DNA from: Synechococcus sp. AG-679-D13
Lineage (GTDB): Bacteria > Cyanobacteriota > Cyanobacteriia > PCC-6307 > Cyanobiaceae
DNA: 34,597 nucleotides
NCBI GenBank assembly: GCA_003210735.1
Contig: QCUM01000021.1
Location: 1-34,597, forward strand
Reading direction: 5' to 3'
Shown here one piece after another: positions 25,665 to 34,597 of the stretch. Below the pieces are notes generated by a model. The model did no database searches. It was not told where the DNA came from and saw only the letters and a program-made list of their open reading frames with translations. Positions within the stretch are counted from its first letter, which is position 1; each line of letters opens with the position of its first letter. Position numbers and translations under genes: made by a program.

Positions 25665-26759
25665 ATGGCAGGGTTCCGATCGCGCCGCTGGTTCACGCTT
25701 TCGGCTGCAGCCTTGCAGTTGCTGCTGTTGCTGCCTGCAGCGCCGGCGAATGCTGCCAGTGCCCTTGCCGCATGGGCGCTTCGAGAGGATGGCACCTTGC
25801 AGTTGCGCACCCGACGCAACACTCGTCTGGATGCTTTTTTCCAGGCGCCAAGTGATGGTCGAGGCCCCAGGGTATGGATTGATTTCCCGGGTGAACTCCG
25901 CTTCCCGAGGCGCCTGGCTGGTCGCGGCGCCGTGCGTGAAATTCGCCTCGGCAAACCCCGCCCTGGCGCAACACGCCTGGTGGTGGAATTCCAGCCACAG
26001 ACCCGGCTGAACCCTGCGGATCTGAAGCTGCGCGGCACAGCTCCGGATCGCTGGGAACTTCGTTTCAGCGGTCTTCCGATCAAGGGGCTGGCCGATTTCG
26101 GCGAGGGGGACTTAAGCGGTCGTGCCACAGCCTGGCTCCCCCCGAGCGGCTTCCGTCCCACCACCACGCCGGTGGATCCCTCCGGATTACCCGTCGTTCC
26201 CACAGGTCGCTATCGCATCGTGATCGATCCGGGCCATGGCGGTCCGGACCCCGGTGCCGTCGGGATCCGCGGACTGCGCGAGACGGATGTCGTGCTCGAT
26301 ATCTCTCTACAGGTGGCCGCCCTGTTGCGGGCTCGCGGAGTGGAGGTGTTGATGACCCGGACCCGTGAGGTGGATGTGGATCTGCCGCCCCGTGTCTCCC
26401 TGGCCAACCGTTCGCAGGCCACCGCCTTCATCAGCATCCATGCCAATGCCCTGAACATGCGACGGCCCGATGTGAACGGCATTGAGACGTTCTTTTTCTC
26501 AGATCCCCGCTCTGGGCGGTTGGCGTCTTACCTGCAGCAGCAGATGGTGAATGTTTCTCCCGGAACTCCCAACCGTGGTGTGAGGCGAGGTCGTTTCTTT
26601 GTGATCCGACGCACCGTCATGCCTGCCGCCTTGATTGAGATGGGGTTTGTCACCGGTGACATCGATGCGCCCCGCCTTGCTCAACCGGCTCACCGCCGTC
26701 GGCTGGCCCTCGCCATTGCCACGGGAATCCTTGATTACCTGAAGCGGGAGGTGCGATGA
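25665..26759 (+). CDS. N-acetylmuramoyl-L-alanine amidase (AMIN + amidase_3)
   Basis: A 364-residue exported cell-wall amidase of the AmiC type. A signal peptide (RRWFTLSAAALQLLLLLPAA, cleavage near residue 30) leads into an N-terminal AMIN-like domain at about 35-140. The zinc amidase domain runs from about 183 to the end. Zinc and catalytic residues are in VIDPGHGGPDPGAVG (H191), GLRETDVVLDI, FISIHANAL and LIEMGFVTGD. It cleaves the bond between MurNAc and the stem peptide in daughter-cell separation (family knowledge). Its 3' end overlaps murI by 4 bp (ATGA), linking wall hydrolysis and D-Glu supply in one transcript. Confidence 0.94.
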   Translation: MAGFRSRRWFTLSAAALQLLLLLPAAPANAASALAAWALREDGTLQLRTRRNTRLDAFFQAPSDGRGPRVWIDFPGELRFPRRLAGRGAVREIRLGKPRPGATRLVVEFQPQTRLNPADLKLRGTAPDRWELRFSGLPIKGLADFGEGDLSGRATAWLPPSGFRPTTTPVDPSGLPVVPTGRYRIVIDPGHGGPDPGAVGIRGLRETDVVLDISLQVAALLRARGVEVLMTRTREVDVDLPPRVSLANRSQATAFISIHANALNMRRPDVNGIETFFFSDPRSGRLASYLQQQMVNVSPGTPNRGVRRGRFFVIRRTVMPAALIEMGFVTGDIDAPRLAQPAHRRRLALAIATGILDYLKREVR

Positions 26760-27559
26760 AACCGCTGCTGGGCTTCTTCGACAGTGGCGTTGGTGGACTG
26801 ACCGTTCTGAAACGAGTGCTCGAACGCCACGGACGTGTGCGCTGCGTTTATCTGGGCGACACCGCGAGGGTTCCCTATGGCAACCGGGCCCCTGCGGAGA
26901 TCCGCTTGATTGCTGCTGAGGTGGTGGCCTGGCTTCGCGCTCAGGGGGTCACCACCGTTGTGATGGCCTGCAACACCACCAATGCCTTGGCTCGTGATGT
27001 GGCTGAGGGCCAGGCGGGCTGCCCTGTGATCGGACTCATCGGTGCTGCTGCCGCGATGGTCAAAACCCGACGGGTGGGGGTTCTGGCGACCCCTGCCACC
27101 GTGAACTCCGGCGCTTACCGCGCCAGCATCGAAGCCTTGAAGCCGGGCTCTGTGGTTCTGGAGCAGTCATGCCCTGCCTTTGTGCCGTTGATCGAAACTG
27201 GTGATCTGTGCAGCGATGACCTTCGTCGCGCTGCCACGGATTACCTCGCGCCGCTGCTGGCGGCATCGGTGGATTCGATCGTGCTGGGTTGCACCCACTA
27301 CCCCTTGCTGGTGCCGCTGCTCAGGCAGCTTCTGCCCGAGTCGGTTCAGCTGATCGACCCTGCCATCGGTGTGGCCCATCAGCTCGATGCAGTTCTCGGG
27401 CCGCCCTGTGCGCCTGTCGCTGATTGTCTGCAGCTCGATGCCTGTTGTTTCAACGTGACGGCAGATCCCGATGGTTTTGCCAGCCGAGCAACGCCCTGGC
27501 TCGGTGAGCGTCCTGTGGTCATGCATCAACTGCTGCGGCGTCCTGACCAAGACCACTAG
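26756..27559 (+). CDS. murI: Glutamate racemase
   Basis: A 267-residue racemase making D-glutamate for peptidoglycan. N-terminal LLGFFDSGVGGLTVLKRVL includes the conserved Asp and Ser at 9-10; YLGDTARVPYGNR follows. The two catalytic cysteines are C72 in VVMACNTTNALA and about C179 in VLGCTHYPLLVPLL. Length is normal. ATG start overlaps the amidase stop. The prenyl synthase gene follows after 22 bp. Confidence 0.97.
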   Translation: MKPLLGFFDSGVGGLTVLKRVLERHGRVRCVYLGDTARVPYGNRAPAEIRLIAAEVVAWLRAQGVTTVVMACNTTNALARDVAEGQAGCPVIGLIGAAAAMVKTRRVGVLATPATVNSGAYRASIEALKPGSVVLEQSCPAFVPLIETGDLCSDDLRRAATDYLAPLLAASVDSIVLGCTHYPLLVPLLRQLLPESVQLIDPAIGVAHQLDAVLGPPCAPVADCLQLDACCFNVTADPDGFASRATPWLGERPVVMHQLLRRPDQDH

Positions 27560-27581
27560 GATCGCGGCGTCTAGAGGTTTC

Positions 27582-28553
27582 ATGACCACCGTCACCGAGC
27601 TGCTGCAACCGGTCGAGACCGATCTCGAGACCCTGCTCGGAGACCTGCGCAATCTGATCGGTGCTGGACACCCGATCCTTCAGGCCGCTGCAGAGCATCT
27701 GTTCAGTGCCGGTGGCAAGCGCATCCGTCCTGGAATCGTTCTGCTGACCTCCCGGGCCCTTTCAAGCACTGGAGATCTCTCTCCTCGCCACCGACGCCTG
27801 GCGGAGATCACGGAGATGATCCACACCGCTTCCCTGGTTCACGACGATGTCGTGGATGAAGCATCCACTCGCCGTGGTGTGGATACAGTTCACAGCCGCT
27901 TTGATGCCCGGGTTGCGGTTCTTGCCGGTGATTTTCTCTTTGCACAGGCCAGCTGGCATCTCGCCAATCTTGACGACCTGGAAGTGGTGAAGCTTCTCAG
28001 TCGCGTGATCATGGATCTCGCGGATGGTGAGGTGAAGCAGGGATTGTTCCGCTTTGATATGGCCCAGAGTTTCGAGAACTATCTCGAAAAGAGTTACTGC
28101 AAGACAGCCTCATTGATTGCCAACAGCACCCGTGCTGCAGGCGTTCTGAGCGGTTGTTCCCCTGATCAGCTCGACAGCCTTTATCAATTCGGACGGCAAC
28201 TCGGTCTTGCCTTCCAGGTGGTTGACGACATTCTCGATTTCACAGGAAGTGATCAGCAGCTGGGGAAACCCGCAGCCAGTGACCTGGCCAGCGGTTACCT
28301 GACAGCCCCCACGTTTTATGCCATGGAGGAGCATCCGGGCCTTCAGCCATTGATTGCCAGGGAGTTCAGTCAGGATGGTGACCTGGGCCAAGCTCTCGAC
28401 ATGGTGCGCTCGTCTCGAGCGATCCCGCGCACCCGCGAATTGGCAGAAACGTTCGCCCGCGAAGCGCGTGAAGCGATTAACTGGCTCTCGGATTCCCCCA
28501 GCAAGTCTGCACTGCTCGAACTTCCCGATTTTGTGCTCAGCCGGCTGTACTGA
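27582..28553 (+). CDS. sds: Long-chain prenyl (probably solanesyl) diphosphate synthase
   Basis: A 323-residue trans-prenyltransferase that extends allylic diphosphates with isopentenyl diphosphate. The first Asp-rich motif is LVHDDVVDEASTRRG, the second FQVVDDILDFTGSDQQLGKP; GGKRIRPGIVLLTSRAL and GEVKQGLFRFDMAQSFENYL are also typical. In cyanobacteria this family makes the C45 tail of plastoquinone, so the name is by homology and chain length is inferred. ATG 27582 is chosen over an upstream frame that runs through murI. Its 3' end overlaps the HAD gene by 17 bp. Confidence 0.92.
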   Translation: MTTVTELLQPVETDLETLLGDLRNLIGAGHPILQAAAEHLFSAGGKRIRPGIVLLTSRALSSTGDLSPRHRRLAEITEMIHTASLVHDDVVDEASTRRGVDTVHSRFDARVAVLAGDFLFAQASWHLANLDDLEVVKLLSRVIMDLADGEVKQGLFRFDMAQSFENYLEKSYCKTASLIANSTRAAGVLSGCSPDQLDSLYQFGRQLGLAFQVVDDILDFTGSDQQLGKPAASDLASGYLTAPTFYAMEEHPGLQPLIAREFSQDGDLGQALDMVRSSRAIPRTRELAETFAREAREAINWLSDSPSKSALLELPDFVLSRLY

Positions 28554-29226
28554 CCAGTTGGGCCAGCACCTGTCCAAGGTCGCTCACGTGAATGGGATTA
28601 CCGCTGACGTCGTTGTCTGAGAGCGTTCCTCCCACGACCCACACCCGGCACCCTGCCGCCAAGGCGGACGCCGTGCCCGCTTGCGAGTCCTCGAGTGCCC
28701 AGCAGTCCTGAGCTGAGACCCCCAGCCTCTTGGCCCCCAGAAGAAACGGAGCTGGATCGGGCTTGCCAGACTTGAGCTGGGGGTCATCGCCATAGATGCG
28801 CTGGTGAATGCTCTCCAGCCAGGGATGAGGAGCGGCTTTGAATGCCACGGCCTCCCGGCTGCTGCTGGTGACGAGTGCCATTGGAACACCGCAGGCTTTG
28901 CAATGCTCCACAAGGGTCTCGGCATGGGGCATCGCTGGGGCTTTGGCGAGAAGGGCCCGCACAATGGGTTGCTGCACGGCGAGCAAAGCGTCCGTGCCGA
29001 TGCTTTTTGGCAACCAGGCATCCACCTGCTCGGCACAATCGAGACGGCGGCGCCCCCGCAGCTCCAACAACTGGTTCTGGCTCAGTGTTGCCCCGAACCG
29101 TGCTGCCGCTTCAGCCCAACCCCGTCCATGCAGGGGCTCGGTATCGAGCAGCAGTCCATCCAGATCGAACAGGCAGGCTGCGGGCGACGCGTTCAAGGCG
29201 ATCACCGGTGGATTGATGCCAGTCAA
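28537..29226 (-). CDS. HAD-superfamily hydrolase (beta-phosphoglucomutase-like)
   Basis: A 229-residue HAD protein. Motif I is [20 protein letters not shown] (nucleophile and acid Asp), motif II is [14 protein letters not shown], motif III contains [17 protein letters not shown] and motif IV is [18 protein letters not shown]. The LLDTEPLH after motif I and the helical cap place it in the beta-phosphoglucomutase/phosphatase subgroup; the substrate cannot be predicted. TTG 29226 gives the longest form; GTG 29205 (MIALNASP) is an equally good start. It is divergent from acs. Confidence 0.9.
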   Translation of the reverse strand: MTGINPPVIALNASPAACLFDLDGLLLDTEPLHGRGWAEAAARFGATLSQNQLLELRGRRRLDCAEQVDAWLPKSIGTDALLAVQQPIVRALLAKAPAMPHAETLVEHCKACGVPMALVTSSSREAVAFKAAPHPWLESIHQRIYGDDPQLKSGKPDPAPFLLGAKRLGVSAQDCWALEDSQAGTASALAAGCRVWVVGGTLSDNDVSGNPIHVSDLGQVLAQLVSTAG

Positions 29227-29315
29227 ACGCGTCGGCAGTCCGAAAGATTGATACGGGAACTGGATTCATGCCGGTTCCTCTCCTTACCCTTCCACTGAGT
29301 GTTCCGCCCCCTGCT

Positions 29316-31289
29316 GTGACCGACGCCAAAACGACGATCGAAAGCGTGCTGCAGGAGCAGCGGGTCTTCGATCCTCCGGCCGACGTTGCTGCCGAGGCCA
29401 GAATCGGCAGTCTTGAGGCCTACCGGGCCCTTTCGGATGCTGCGAAGAGTGACCCCGATCAATTCTGGGGTGATGCGGCCCGTCGCGAGCTGCATTGGTT
29501 CGAGCCGTTTCATACCGTTCTCAACTGGTCGGATGCTCCATTTGCCCGGTGGTTCGAAGGAGGAACCACCAACCTCTCCTACAACTGCCTCGACCGTCAT
29601 CTTGATGGTCCTCGGGCGGATAAAACGGCACTGATCTGGGAAGGTGAACCAGGCGACGTGCGGCGTTTCACCTATCGGCAACTGCATGCGGAGGTCTGTA
29701 AGGCCGCCAATGCCCTCAAGGCCATGGGGATCAGCAAGGGCGATCTGGTTGCCCTTTACATGCCGATGGTTCCGGAAGCTGCCATTGCGATGCTGGCCTG
29801 CGCCCGGATCGGTGCACCCCATTCCGTGGTGTTCGGTGGGTTTTCATCGGAGGCGCTTCGGGATCGGCTGAATGACGGCGACGTCAAAGCCGTGATCACC
29901 GCCGATGGCGGTTTTCGCAAAGACAAGCCGGTGTCGCTGAAGCCTGCCGTGGATGCAGCCCTTGCTGATGGGGCCTGCCCCACCGTGTCGGCCGTGCTGG
30001 TGGTGCAGCGCACCAAGCAGCCTGTCGACATGGTCGCTGGCCGTGATCAGTGGTGGCATGAGCTGGTGGAGAGCCAGAGCACCGAGATCGCCGCGGAACC
30101 GATGGCGAGTGAAGATCGCCTGTTCGTGCTCTACACCTCTGGTTCCACCGGCAAACCCAAGGGGGTGGTTCACACCACGGCTGGGTACAACCTCTGGGCT
30201 CACCTCACCTTTCAGTGGATCTTCGACATCCGTGATGACGATGTGTTCTGGTGCACGGCTGATGTGGGCTGGATCACAGGCCACAGCTACATCGTTTACG
30301 GCCCGCTCTCGAATGGTGCGACCACGGTGATGTACGAGGGGGCCCCGCGTCCCTCGAATCCCGGTGCCTTCTGGGAGTTGATCCAGAAGCACGCCATCTC
30401 GATTTTCTACACAGCACCAACGGCGATCCGGGCCTTCATGAAGAGCGGACGTGCAGTGCCGGATCAATTCGACATGAGCAGTCTTCGTCTGCTGGGCACC
30501 GTTGGCGAGCCGATCAATCCTGAGGCCTGGATGTGGTATCGCGAGGTGATCGGCGGCAATCGCTGCCCGATCGTCGACACCTGGTGGCAGACCGAAACCG
30601 GCGGCGTGATGATCAGTCCGTTGCCGGGCGCGACTCCCACCAAGCCTGGATCAGCAACCCTTCCGCTGCCTGGGATTCAGGCAGACATCATCGATGCGGA
30701 AGGCAACAGCTGCGATGCCGATCAAGGTGGCTACCTGGCTGTTCGCGCCCCCTGGCCGGGGATGATGCGCACGGTGCACGGAAACCCGCAGCGGTTCCGC
30801 GAGAGCTACTGGGAGCACATTCGCCCGGCGGATGGGTCGTACCTCTACTTCGCGGGGGATGGTGCCCGGCGTGATGCCGACGGGTACTTCTGGGTGATGG
30901 GTCGGGTTGATGACGTGATCAACGTCTCCGGTCACCGTCTCGGCACCATGGAGATTGAATCCGCCCTGGTGAGCCATCCAGCTGTCGCCGAAGCAGCAGT
31001 GGTTGGTCGCCCGGACGATCTCAAAGGCGAGGCAATCGTTGCTTTTGTGACTCTGGAAGCGGGTCGAGAGGCCTCCGAGGAGCTTGTGCAGCAACTCAGA
31101 TCCCATGTGGGTGTGGAAATCGGTCCGATTGCCCGTCCGGATGAAATCAAATGCAGCGATGCGCTGCCTAAAACCCGCAGCGGCAAGATCATGCGCAGAA
31201 TTTTGCGAGCGCTGGCGTCGGGTCAGGAGGTCAGTGGAGACACCAGCACCCTCGAGGACCGTTCGGTCCTCGATCGCCTTCGTTCCTGA
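29316..31289 (+). CDS. acs: Acetyl-CoA synthetase (acetate-CoA ligase)
   Basis: A 657-residue AMP-forming enzyme activating acetate. An ACS-type N-terminus ([20 protein letters not shown]) precedes [20 protein letters not shown]. The AMP-binding loop is [26 protein letters not shown]-type [39 protein letters not shown] and the hinge [20 protein letters not shown] follow. C-terminal [11 protein letters not shown] contains the catalytic Lys that is acetylated in regulated family members. GTG 29316 is preferred since it places the family start [15 protein letters not shown] near the N-terminus; ATG 29268 would add 16 residues. Its stop abuts the stop of the convergent TPM gene. Confidence 0.95.
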   Translation: MTDAKTTIESVLQEQRVFDPPADVAAEARIGSLEAYRALSDAAKSDPDQFWGDAARRELHWFEPFHTVLNWSDAPFARWFEGGTTNLSYNCLDRHLDGPRADKTALIWEGEPGDVRRFTYRQLHAEVCKAANALKAMGISKGDLVALYMPMVPEAAIAMLACARIGAPHSVVFGGFSSEALRDRLNDGDVKAVITADGGFRKDKPVSLKPAVDAALADGACPTVSAVLVVQRTKQPVDMVAGRDQWWHELVESQSTEIAAEPMASEDRLFVLYTSGSTGKPKGVVHTTAGYNLWAHLTFQWIFDIRDDDVFWCTADVGWITGHSYIVYGPLSNGATTVMYEGAPRPSNPGAFWELIQKHAISIFYTAPTAIRAFMKSGRAVPDQFDMSSLRLLGTVGEPINPEAWMWYREVIGGNRCPIVDTWWQTETGGVMISPLPGATPTKPGSATLPLPGIQADIIDAEGNSCDADQGGYLAVRAPWPGMMRTVHGNPQRFRESYWEHIRPADGSYLYFAGDGARRDADGYFWVMGRVDDVINVSGHRLGTMEIESALVSHPAVAEAAVVGRPDDLKGEAIVAFVTLEAGREASEELVQQLRSHVGVEIGPIARPDEIKCSDALPKTRSGKIMRRILRALASGQEVSGDTSTLEDRSVLDRLRS

Positions 31290-32096
31290 TCAGCTCTCTG
31301 AATTGTTCTCCAGGCGCCGACCGACCGTCGCCTGGGCAATCAGGTAGGCCGCAATCGCGCCTCCCATAAAGCCAACACCGTTTCTCAGCAGCGGCATCAC
31401 ATCGGAGGTGCGGGTGACCACCGGCGCAATTCCAAAGACTCCGAACAACATCACCCAGAGGGGTGAAAGCAGCAGCACCCAGGCCCAGGCGATTGTTTCA
31501 CCCTCCTTGCGGGGGTAGGAGGCGAAACCGGCGATCAAGCCACCCAGAATTGAAGTGGTCAAGGTCCAGAGCCATTGCTCCAGAGGTAAACCAGGAACCA
31601 CCTGGCATCCTCCGCGCTCCAGGCAGATTTCCACCGCATTTAGGGAGTCGAGGATGGCGCCGTCCTCCCCGTGATCTTTGACGTAAAACTGATTGCCGAA
31701 ACGGGTCTGCAGCTCAACCCAGTAGGTGCGCGGCATCAGCGCGAAAAGGGCATCACCCACGTTGAAGTTGAGCAGATTCCCGCCGCGGGGATCAGCCACC
31801 AGCAGAAGGCTGCTCTCATCCAGCCCCCAGAATTCGCGCACGGCCAGTCCGGGCGTTCGCTCGTACTGGGTCAGCACTCGAAGCTTCCAACCGGTCTCCG
31901 CCTCAAAGGTGTTGAGGCTTTGCTCAAGGCTTGCGCGCTGTGCGTTGCTGAAGGCCTTGGCCAGATCGATCACGGGAGTGGGGTGATCCGGAAGTAACTC
32001 AGGGTTGTCGTAGGCGCTTACGGGAGTTCCAATCCCCAGACTCAGGGCGACGGCCAGGACGAAAGCCCAAAAGCAGCCGTTGCGATGTGTTCCCAT
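31290..32096 (-). CDS. TPM-domain membrane protein (Psb32/TLP18.3-like)
   Basis: A 268-residue protein with a signal peptide (CFWAFVLAVALSLGIGTPVS, cleavage near residue 27), a TPM domain at about 35-160 (VIDLAKAFSNAQRASLEQSL, NTFEAETGWKLRVLTQYE, SLLLVADPRGGNLLNFNVG) and two or three C-terminal transmembrane segments from about 178 (LWTLTTSILGGLIAG, WAWVLLLSPLWVMLFGVFG, GVGFMGGAIAAYLIAQ). Related TPM proteins in cyanobacteria and chloroplasts support photosystem II repair, so a thylakoid role is plausible but not shown. ATG 32096 is chosen because the signal peptide starts there; an upstream frame to 32168 only adds basic sequence. Confidence 0.88.
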   Translation of the reverse strand: MGTHRNGCFWAFVLAVALSLGIGTPVSAYDNPELLPDHPTPVIDLAKAFSNAQRASLEQSLNTFEAETGWKLRVLTQYERTPGLAVREFWGLDESSLLLVADPRGGNLLNFNVGDALFALMPRTYWVELQTRFGNQFYVKDHGEDGAILDSLNAVEICLERGGCQVVPGLPLEQWLWTLTTSILGGLIAGFASYPRKEGETIAWAWVLLLSPLWVMLFGVFGIAPVVTRTSDVMPLLRNGVGFMGGAIAAYLIAQATVGRRLENNSES

Positions 32097-32127
32097 GGAT
32101 CTGCTTCTGCGACCGGCATTCTCTCCA

Positions 32128-33306
32128 ATGAATCCGACGCCTGCGGTTTGCCCGGCTTGGTTGGCCAAGCTTTTTCATGCGGCCGGAGGTGTGGTCCCAT
32201 TTCGTCAATACATGGAGTGGGCCCTTTTTCACTCTGAGCACGGCTATTACGGCGCTGGTCAGGTTCGGATTGGTCCCGGTGGCGACTTCGCTACGTCGCC
32301 TTCTCTCGGGCCGGACTTCGCCGAATTGCTGGCGCAACAGCTGATCGACCTGTTCCAATCCCTCCCCGGCGATGGACGGCGTCTTTCTCTGGTGGAGGTC
32401 GGCCCTGGTGAGGGCGACCTGGCCGCAGATCTGCTCCAGGCCATTCATGAGCTTGCACCGGAACTGATGCAGCGTCTTGAGCTGGTGCTGGTGGAGCGCA
32501 GTTCAGCACTCCGGTCGCGGCAGCAGCAACGCCTCGCCAAGACGCAGATCAACGAAGCATCCATGCCGTCGCTGCGCTGGTGCTCCCTGGAGGACTTGGC
32601 AGCTGCCCCGGTTCAGGGTGTGGTGTTGGCCCATGAACTCCTCGATGCACTGCCTGTGGACCGCGTGGTCTTCGAGGCTGGTTGTTTGCAGTTGCAGGGA
32701 GTGGAGTTACTGAGCAACGGTCGTCTCAGCTGGTGCCTTCTGCCCCTGCCTGAGCCGCTGGCTGAAGCCATTGCCGCTTCGGACTGCTGTTTGCCTCCAG
32801 CGGATGCTACGGAGGGCTGGTGCAGTGAATGGCATGGCTGTTACGGAGCCTGGTTGCAGAGCCTGTCTGCAGCGATCGATCAAGGGGTGTTGCTTGTGAT
32901 CGACTACGCCCTGGAAGCAGAGCGCTACTACTCCTCCCGCCGCTCGGAGGGCACGCTTATGGCCTATGGGGGAGGTGCCGCCGGATTGGACCCTCTCGCT
33001 GCGCCGGGGAGACAGGACCTCACAAGCCATGTGTGCATTGAGAGCCTGAATGCTGCTGCGGTTTCCAAGGGATGGCAGTTGCTCGATCAGCGCCGCCAGG
33101 GGGAGATGGTGCTGGCGTTGGGTTTGGCAGAGCGGTTGAATGCCCTTCAACAGCTGCCTCCACAGCAGCTGCCGGAGGCTCTGCAGCGGCGTGAAGCGTT
33201 GCTTCGACTGGTGGATCCAGCCGGCCTTGGAGAGTTCCGCTGGCTGCTCTATGGGCGGGGTGCAGGGACCTCCAGCCTCAGCCTGCGAGCTGCTCCAGAC
33301 ATCTGA
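32128..33306 (+). CDS. MidA/NDUFAF7-type SAM methyltransferase
   Basis: A 392-residue protein of the DUF185/MidA family. Motifs: [40 protein letters not shown], the SAM-binding [33 protein letters not shown], and [20 protein letters not shown]. Eukaryotic members methylate a complex I subunit during assembly; the cyanobacterial target (possibly NDH-1) is unproven. ATG 32128 is preferred. An in-frame ATG at 32095 would overlap the divergent TPM start codon inside CCATGG. The last 29 bp overlap aroB antisense. Confidence 0.9.
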   Translation: MNPTPAVCPAWLAKLFHAAGGVVPFRQYMEWALFHSEHGYYGAGQVRIGPGGDFATSPSLGPDFAELLAQQLIDLFQSLPGDGRRLSLVEVGPGEGDLAADLLQAIHELAPELMQRLELVLVERSSALRSRQQQRLAKTQINEASMPSLRWCSLEDLAAAPVQGVVLAHELLDALPVDRVVFEAGCLQLQGVELLSNGRLSWCLLPLPEPLAEAIAASDCCLPPADATEGWCSEWHGCYGAWLQSLSAAIDQGVLLVIDYALEAERYYSSRRSEGTLMAYGGGAAGLDPLAAPGRQDLTSHVCIESLNAAAVSKGWQLLDQRRQGEMVLALGLAERLNALQQLPPQQLPEALQRREALLRLVDPAGLGEFRWLLYGRGAGTSSLSLRAAPDI

Positions 33307-34393
33307 GGATCTCCTCCCGGGTGATGTCGTCGCGGATCTCCACACTGCCGATGGCGGTGGGCAGGATGAAGCGCAATTTTCCATCCAGCACCTTCTTGTC
33401 GCCCTGCAGTGTTTTGAGCACGGCCTCGGGATCCAGCTTTGGCCAGGCCGACGGCAGGCCGCACTGAGCGATCAGCTGTTGTTGCCGCTCCATGTCGTCT
33501 GCACTCCAGCTGCCACGGATCATCGCCAGCTGCCCAACGGCCACCATGCCGATGGCCACGGCTTCACCATGCAGCCATGTGCCGTAGCCGCAGAGTGTTT
33601 CCACAACATGGCCGAACGTGTGGCCGTAATTGAGGATCGCTCTGAGGCCTCCCTCTCGCTCATCCTCCGCGACCACCCGGGCCTTGGCGGCTGCCGAACG
33701 CTCCAGGATCGTCTCGAGAACACTGTTCCCGAGCCCTTGCGCTGAATCGGGTGCCCTGCAGGCCTCGAGGGTCTGGAACAGCTCCGCATCGCCGAGAATG
33801 CCGTATTTGATCACCTCTGCCATTCCGGCACGGAATTCGCGCCGCGGCAGGGTCGACAACGTGTCCGGATCAATCAGCACCAACCTGGGCTGGTGGAAGG
33901 CACCGATCAGGTTTTTACCGCCTGGATGGTTTACCCCGGTCTTGCCGCCGATGGCTGCATCGACCATGGCCAGCAGTGTTGTGGGAACTTGCACGACCCC
34001 GACCCCGCGCAGCCATGTGGCCGCTGCAAAGCCCGTCATGTCACCCACAACCCCACCGCCGAGGGCCAGCATCAACGAGCTGCGTTCAAGTCGCTGATCG
34101 AAAGCTGCGTTATGGATCGACGCCACCGTGGCTGGCGTCTTGTGTTGTTCGCCGGCCTCAATCACCAGCAGTTCTGCTTCGAAACCGTTCCTGCGCAGGC
34201 TATCCAGGCAGGTCGCTCCATATGGACCAGCCACATCGGCATTGCTCACTACCAGAATTCGCCGACCTTCGCGGATGCCGGCCTGCTTGAGCTCTGCTCC
34301 GATTCCAGCCAGACCGCCAGCGCCGATCACCACCTCATAGGGATTTCGTTCCAGGGCAACCGGAATTCGACGCAGGGTGGAGGAGGCAACCAT
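33278..34393 (-). CDS. aroB: 3-dehydroquinate synthase
   Basis: A 371-residue NAD- and zinc-dependent enzyme, second step of the shikimate pathway. Motifs: [79 protein letters not shown], and the metal-binding [13 protein letters not shown] and [14 protein letters not shown] 34393 ([12 protein letters not shown]) is preferred; ATG 34417 would add eight residues. It overlaps the 3' end of the methyltransferase gene by 29 bp and diverges from the ABC permease gene. Confidence 0.96.
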   Translation of the reverse strand: MVASSTLRRIPVALERNPYEVVIGAGGLAGIGAELKQAGIREGRRILVVSNADVAGPYGATCLDSLRRNGFEAELLVIEAGEQHKTPATVASIHNAAFDQRLERSSLMLALGGGVVGDMTGFAAATWLRGVGVVQVPTTLLAMVDAAIGGKTGVNHPGGKNLIGAFHQPRLVLIDPDTLSTLPRREFRAGMAEVIKYGILGDAELFQTLEACRAPDSAQGLGNSVLETILERSAAAKARVVAEDEREGGLRAILNYGHTFGHVVETLCGYGTWLHGEAVAIGMVAVGQLAMIRGSWSADDMERQQQLIAQCGLPSAWPKLDPEAVLKTLQGDKKVLDGKLRFILPTAIGSVEIRDDITREEILRCLEQLAG

Positions 34394-34473
34394 GGCAAGA
34401 GCATCCACTGCCGCCACTTTGCCCGGCAGAGACCGTTTCCTGCCCGTAATCTCCCATCAGTTCCGTCCCTGTC

Positions 34474-34597
34474 GTGCGGCACAGCCTCATCGCCTGGGCC
34501 TTTGTTCTGCCCGCTCTGCTGTTGATCAGCGTTTCGGTGCTCGTCCCCGCCTTGATGGCACTGGTGATGAGCTTCAGCTCCACGGGGTTGGATGTGA
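34474..34597 (+). CDS. Sugar-type ABC transporter permease (N-terminal fragment, runs off the right edge)
   Basis: GTG 34474 opens a frame to the window end, 41 codons: MRHSLIAWAFVLPALLLISV, then SVLVPALMALVMSF and SSTGLDV. The first transmembrane helix followed by VPALMALVMSF is typical of MalF/UgpA-like permeases of carbohydrate importers. In marine picocyanobacteria such systems can import compatible solutes such as glucosylglycerol (inference). Only this fragment is visible, so substrate cannot be judged. Confidence 0.65.
   Translation, partial: MRHSLIAWAFVLPALLLISVSVLVPALMALVMSFSSTGLDV

Overview
The window looks like chromosome from a marine unicellular picocyanobacterium of the Synechococcus/Prochlorococcus group, most likely Synechococcus. 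This rests on gene content and family resemblance seen by eye, with no database search. Pointers are a cyAbrB regulator, a PAP/fibrillin protein, DUF760, DUF4336 and DUF2721 proteins, MenD/MenB (phylloquinone), a solanesyl-diphosphate-synthase-type enzyme and a UbiD-type decarboxylase (plastoquinone), and a ComB homologue. Genes are tightly packed, with frequent GTG/TTG starts and GC-rich core blocks.

Layout. (1) 1-3207, minus: the N-terminal 1069 codons of a very large surface or secreted protein that runs off the left edge. It has a DUF4347 domain, an acidic beta module, 11 LVIVD-type beta-propeller repeats and two ~122-residue beta-strand repeats. (2) 3304-5464: DUF4336 protein, DUF760 protein and signal peptidase I. 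(3) 5501-12335, plus: menD, menB, an L,D-transpeptidase, glgA, a one-pass membrane protein and murF, nearly gapless; glmU converges on murF. (4) 13.7-20.1 kb: an AT-rich, gene-poor islet. It holds cyAbrB with a clear terminator, PAP/fibrillin, DUF2721, several very small or unrecognised ORFs, and a decayed gene at 18957-19299. (5) 20168-24007, minus: an MnmC-like methyltransferase, aroA and a UbiD family decarboxylase. (6) 24072-28553, plus: comB, nitrilase-family amidase, AMIN/amidase_3 amidase, murI and prenyl diphosphate synthase, a compact probable operon. (7) 28537-34597: HAD phosphatase, acetyl-CoA synthetase, TPM-domain membrane protein, MidA-type methyltransferase, aroB and the start of a sugar-type ABC permease.

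Themes. Four genes serve peptidoglycan directly (murF, murI, amidase, L,D-transpeptidase) and glmU supplies its precursor. aroA and aroB belong to the shikimate pathway, which feeds the quinone genes menD, menB, ubiD-like and sds. Most genes end against an opposite-strand neighbour with little or no space.

The most unusual items are the giant repeat protein, a menD whose conserved N-terminus lies upstream of any ATG/GTG/TTG codon, and the islet with its micro-ORFs and pseudogene. I did not find a CRISPR array, tRNA, rRNA, transposase or recognisable defence system.
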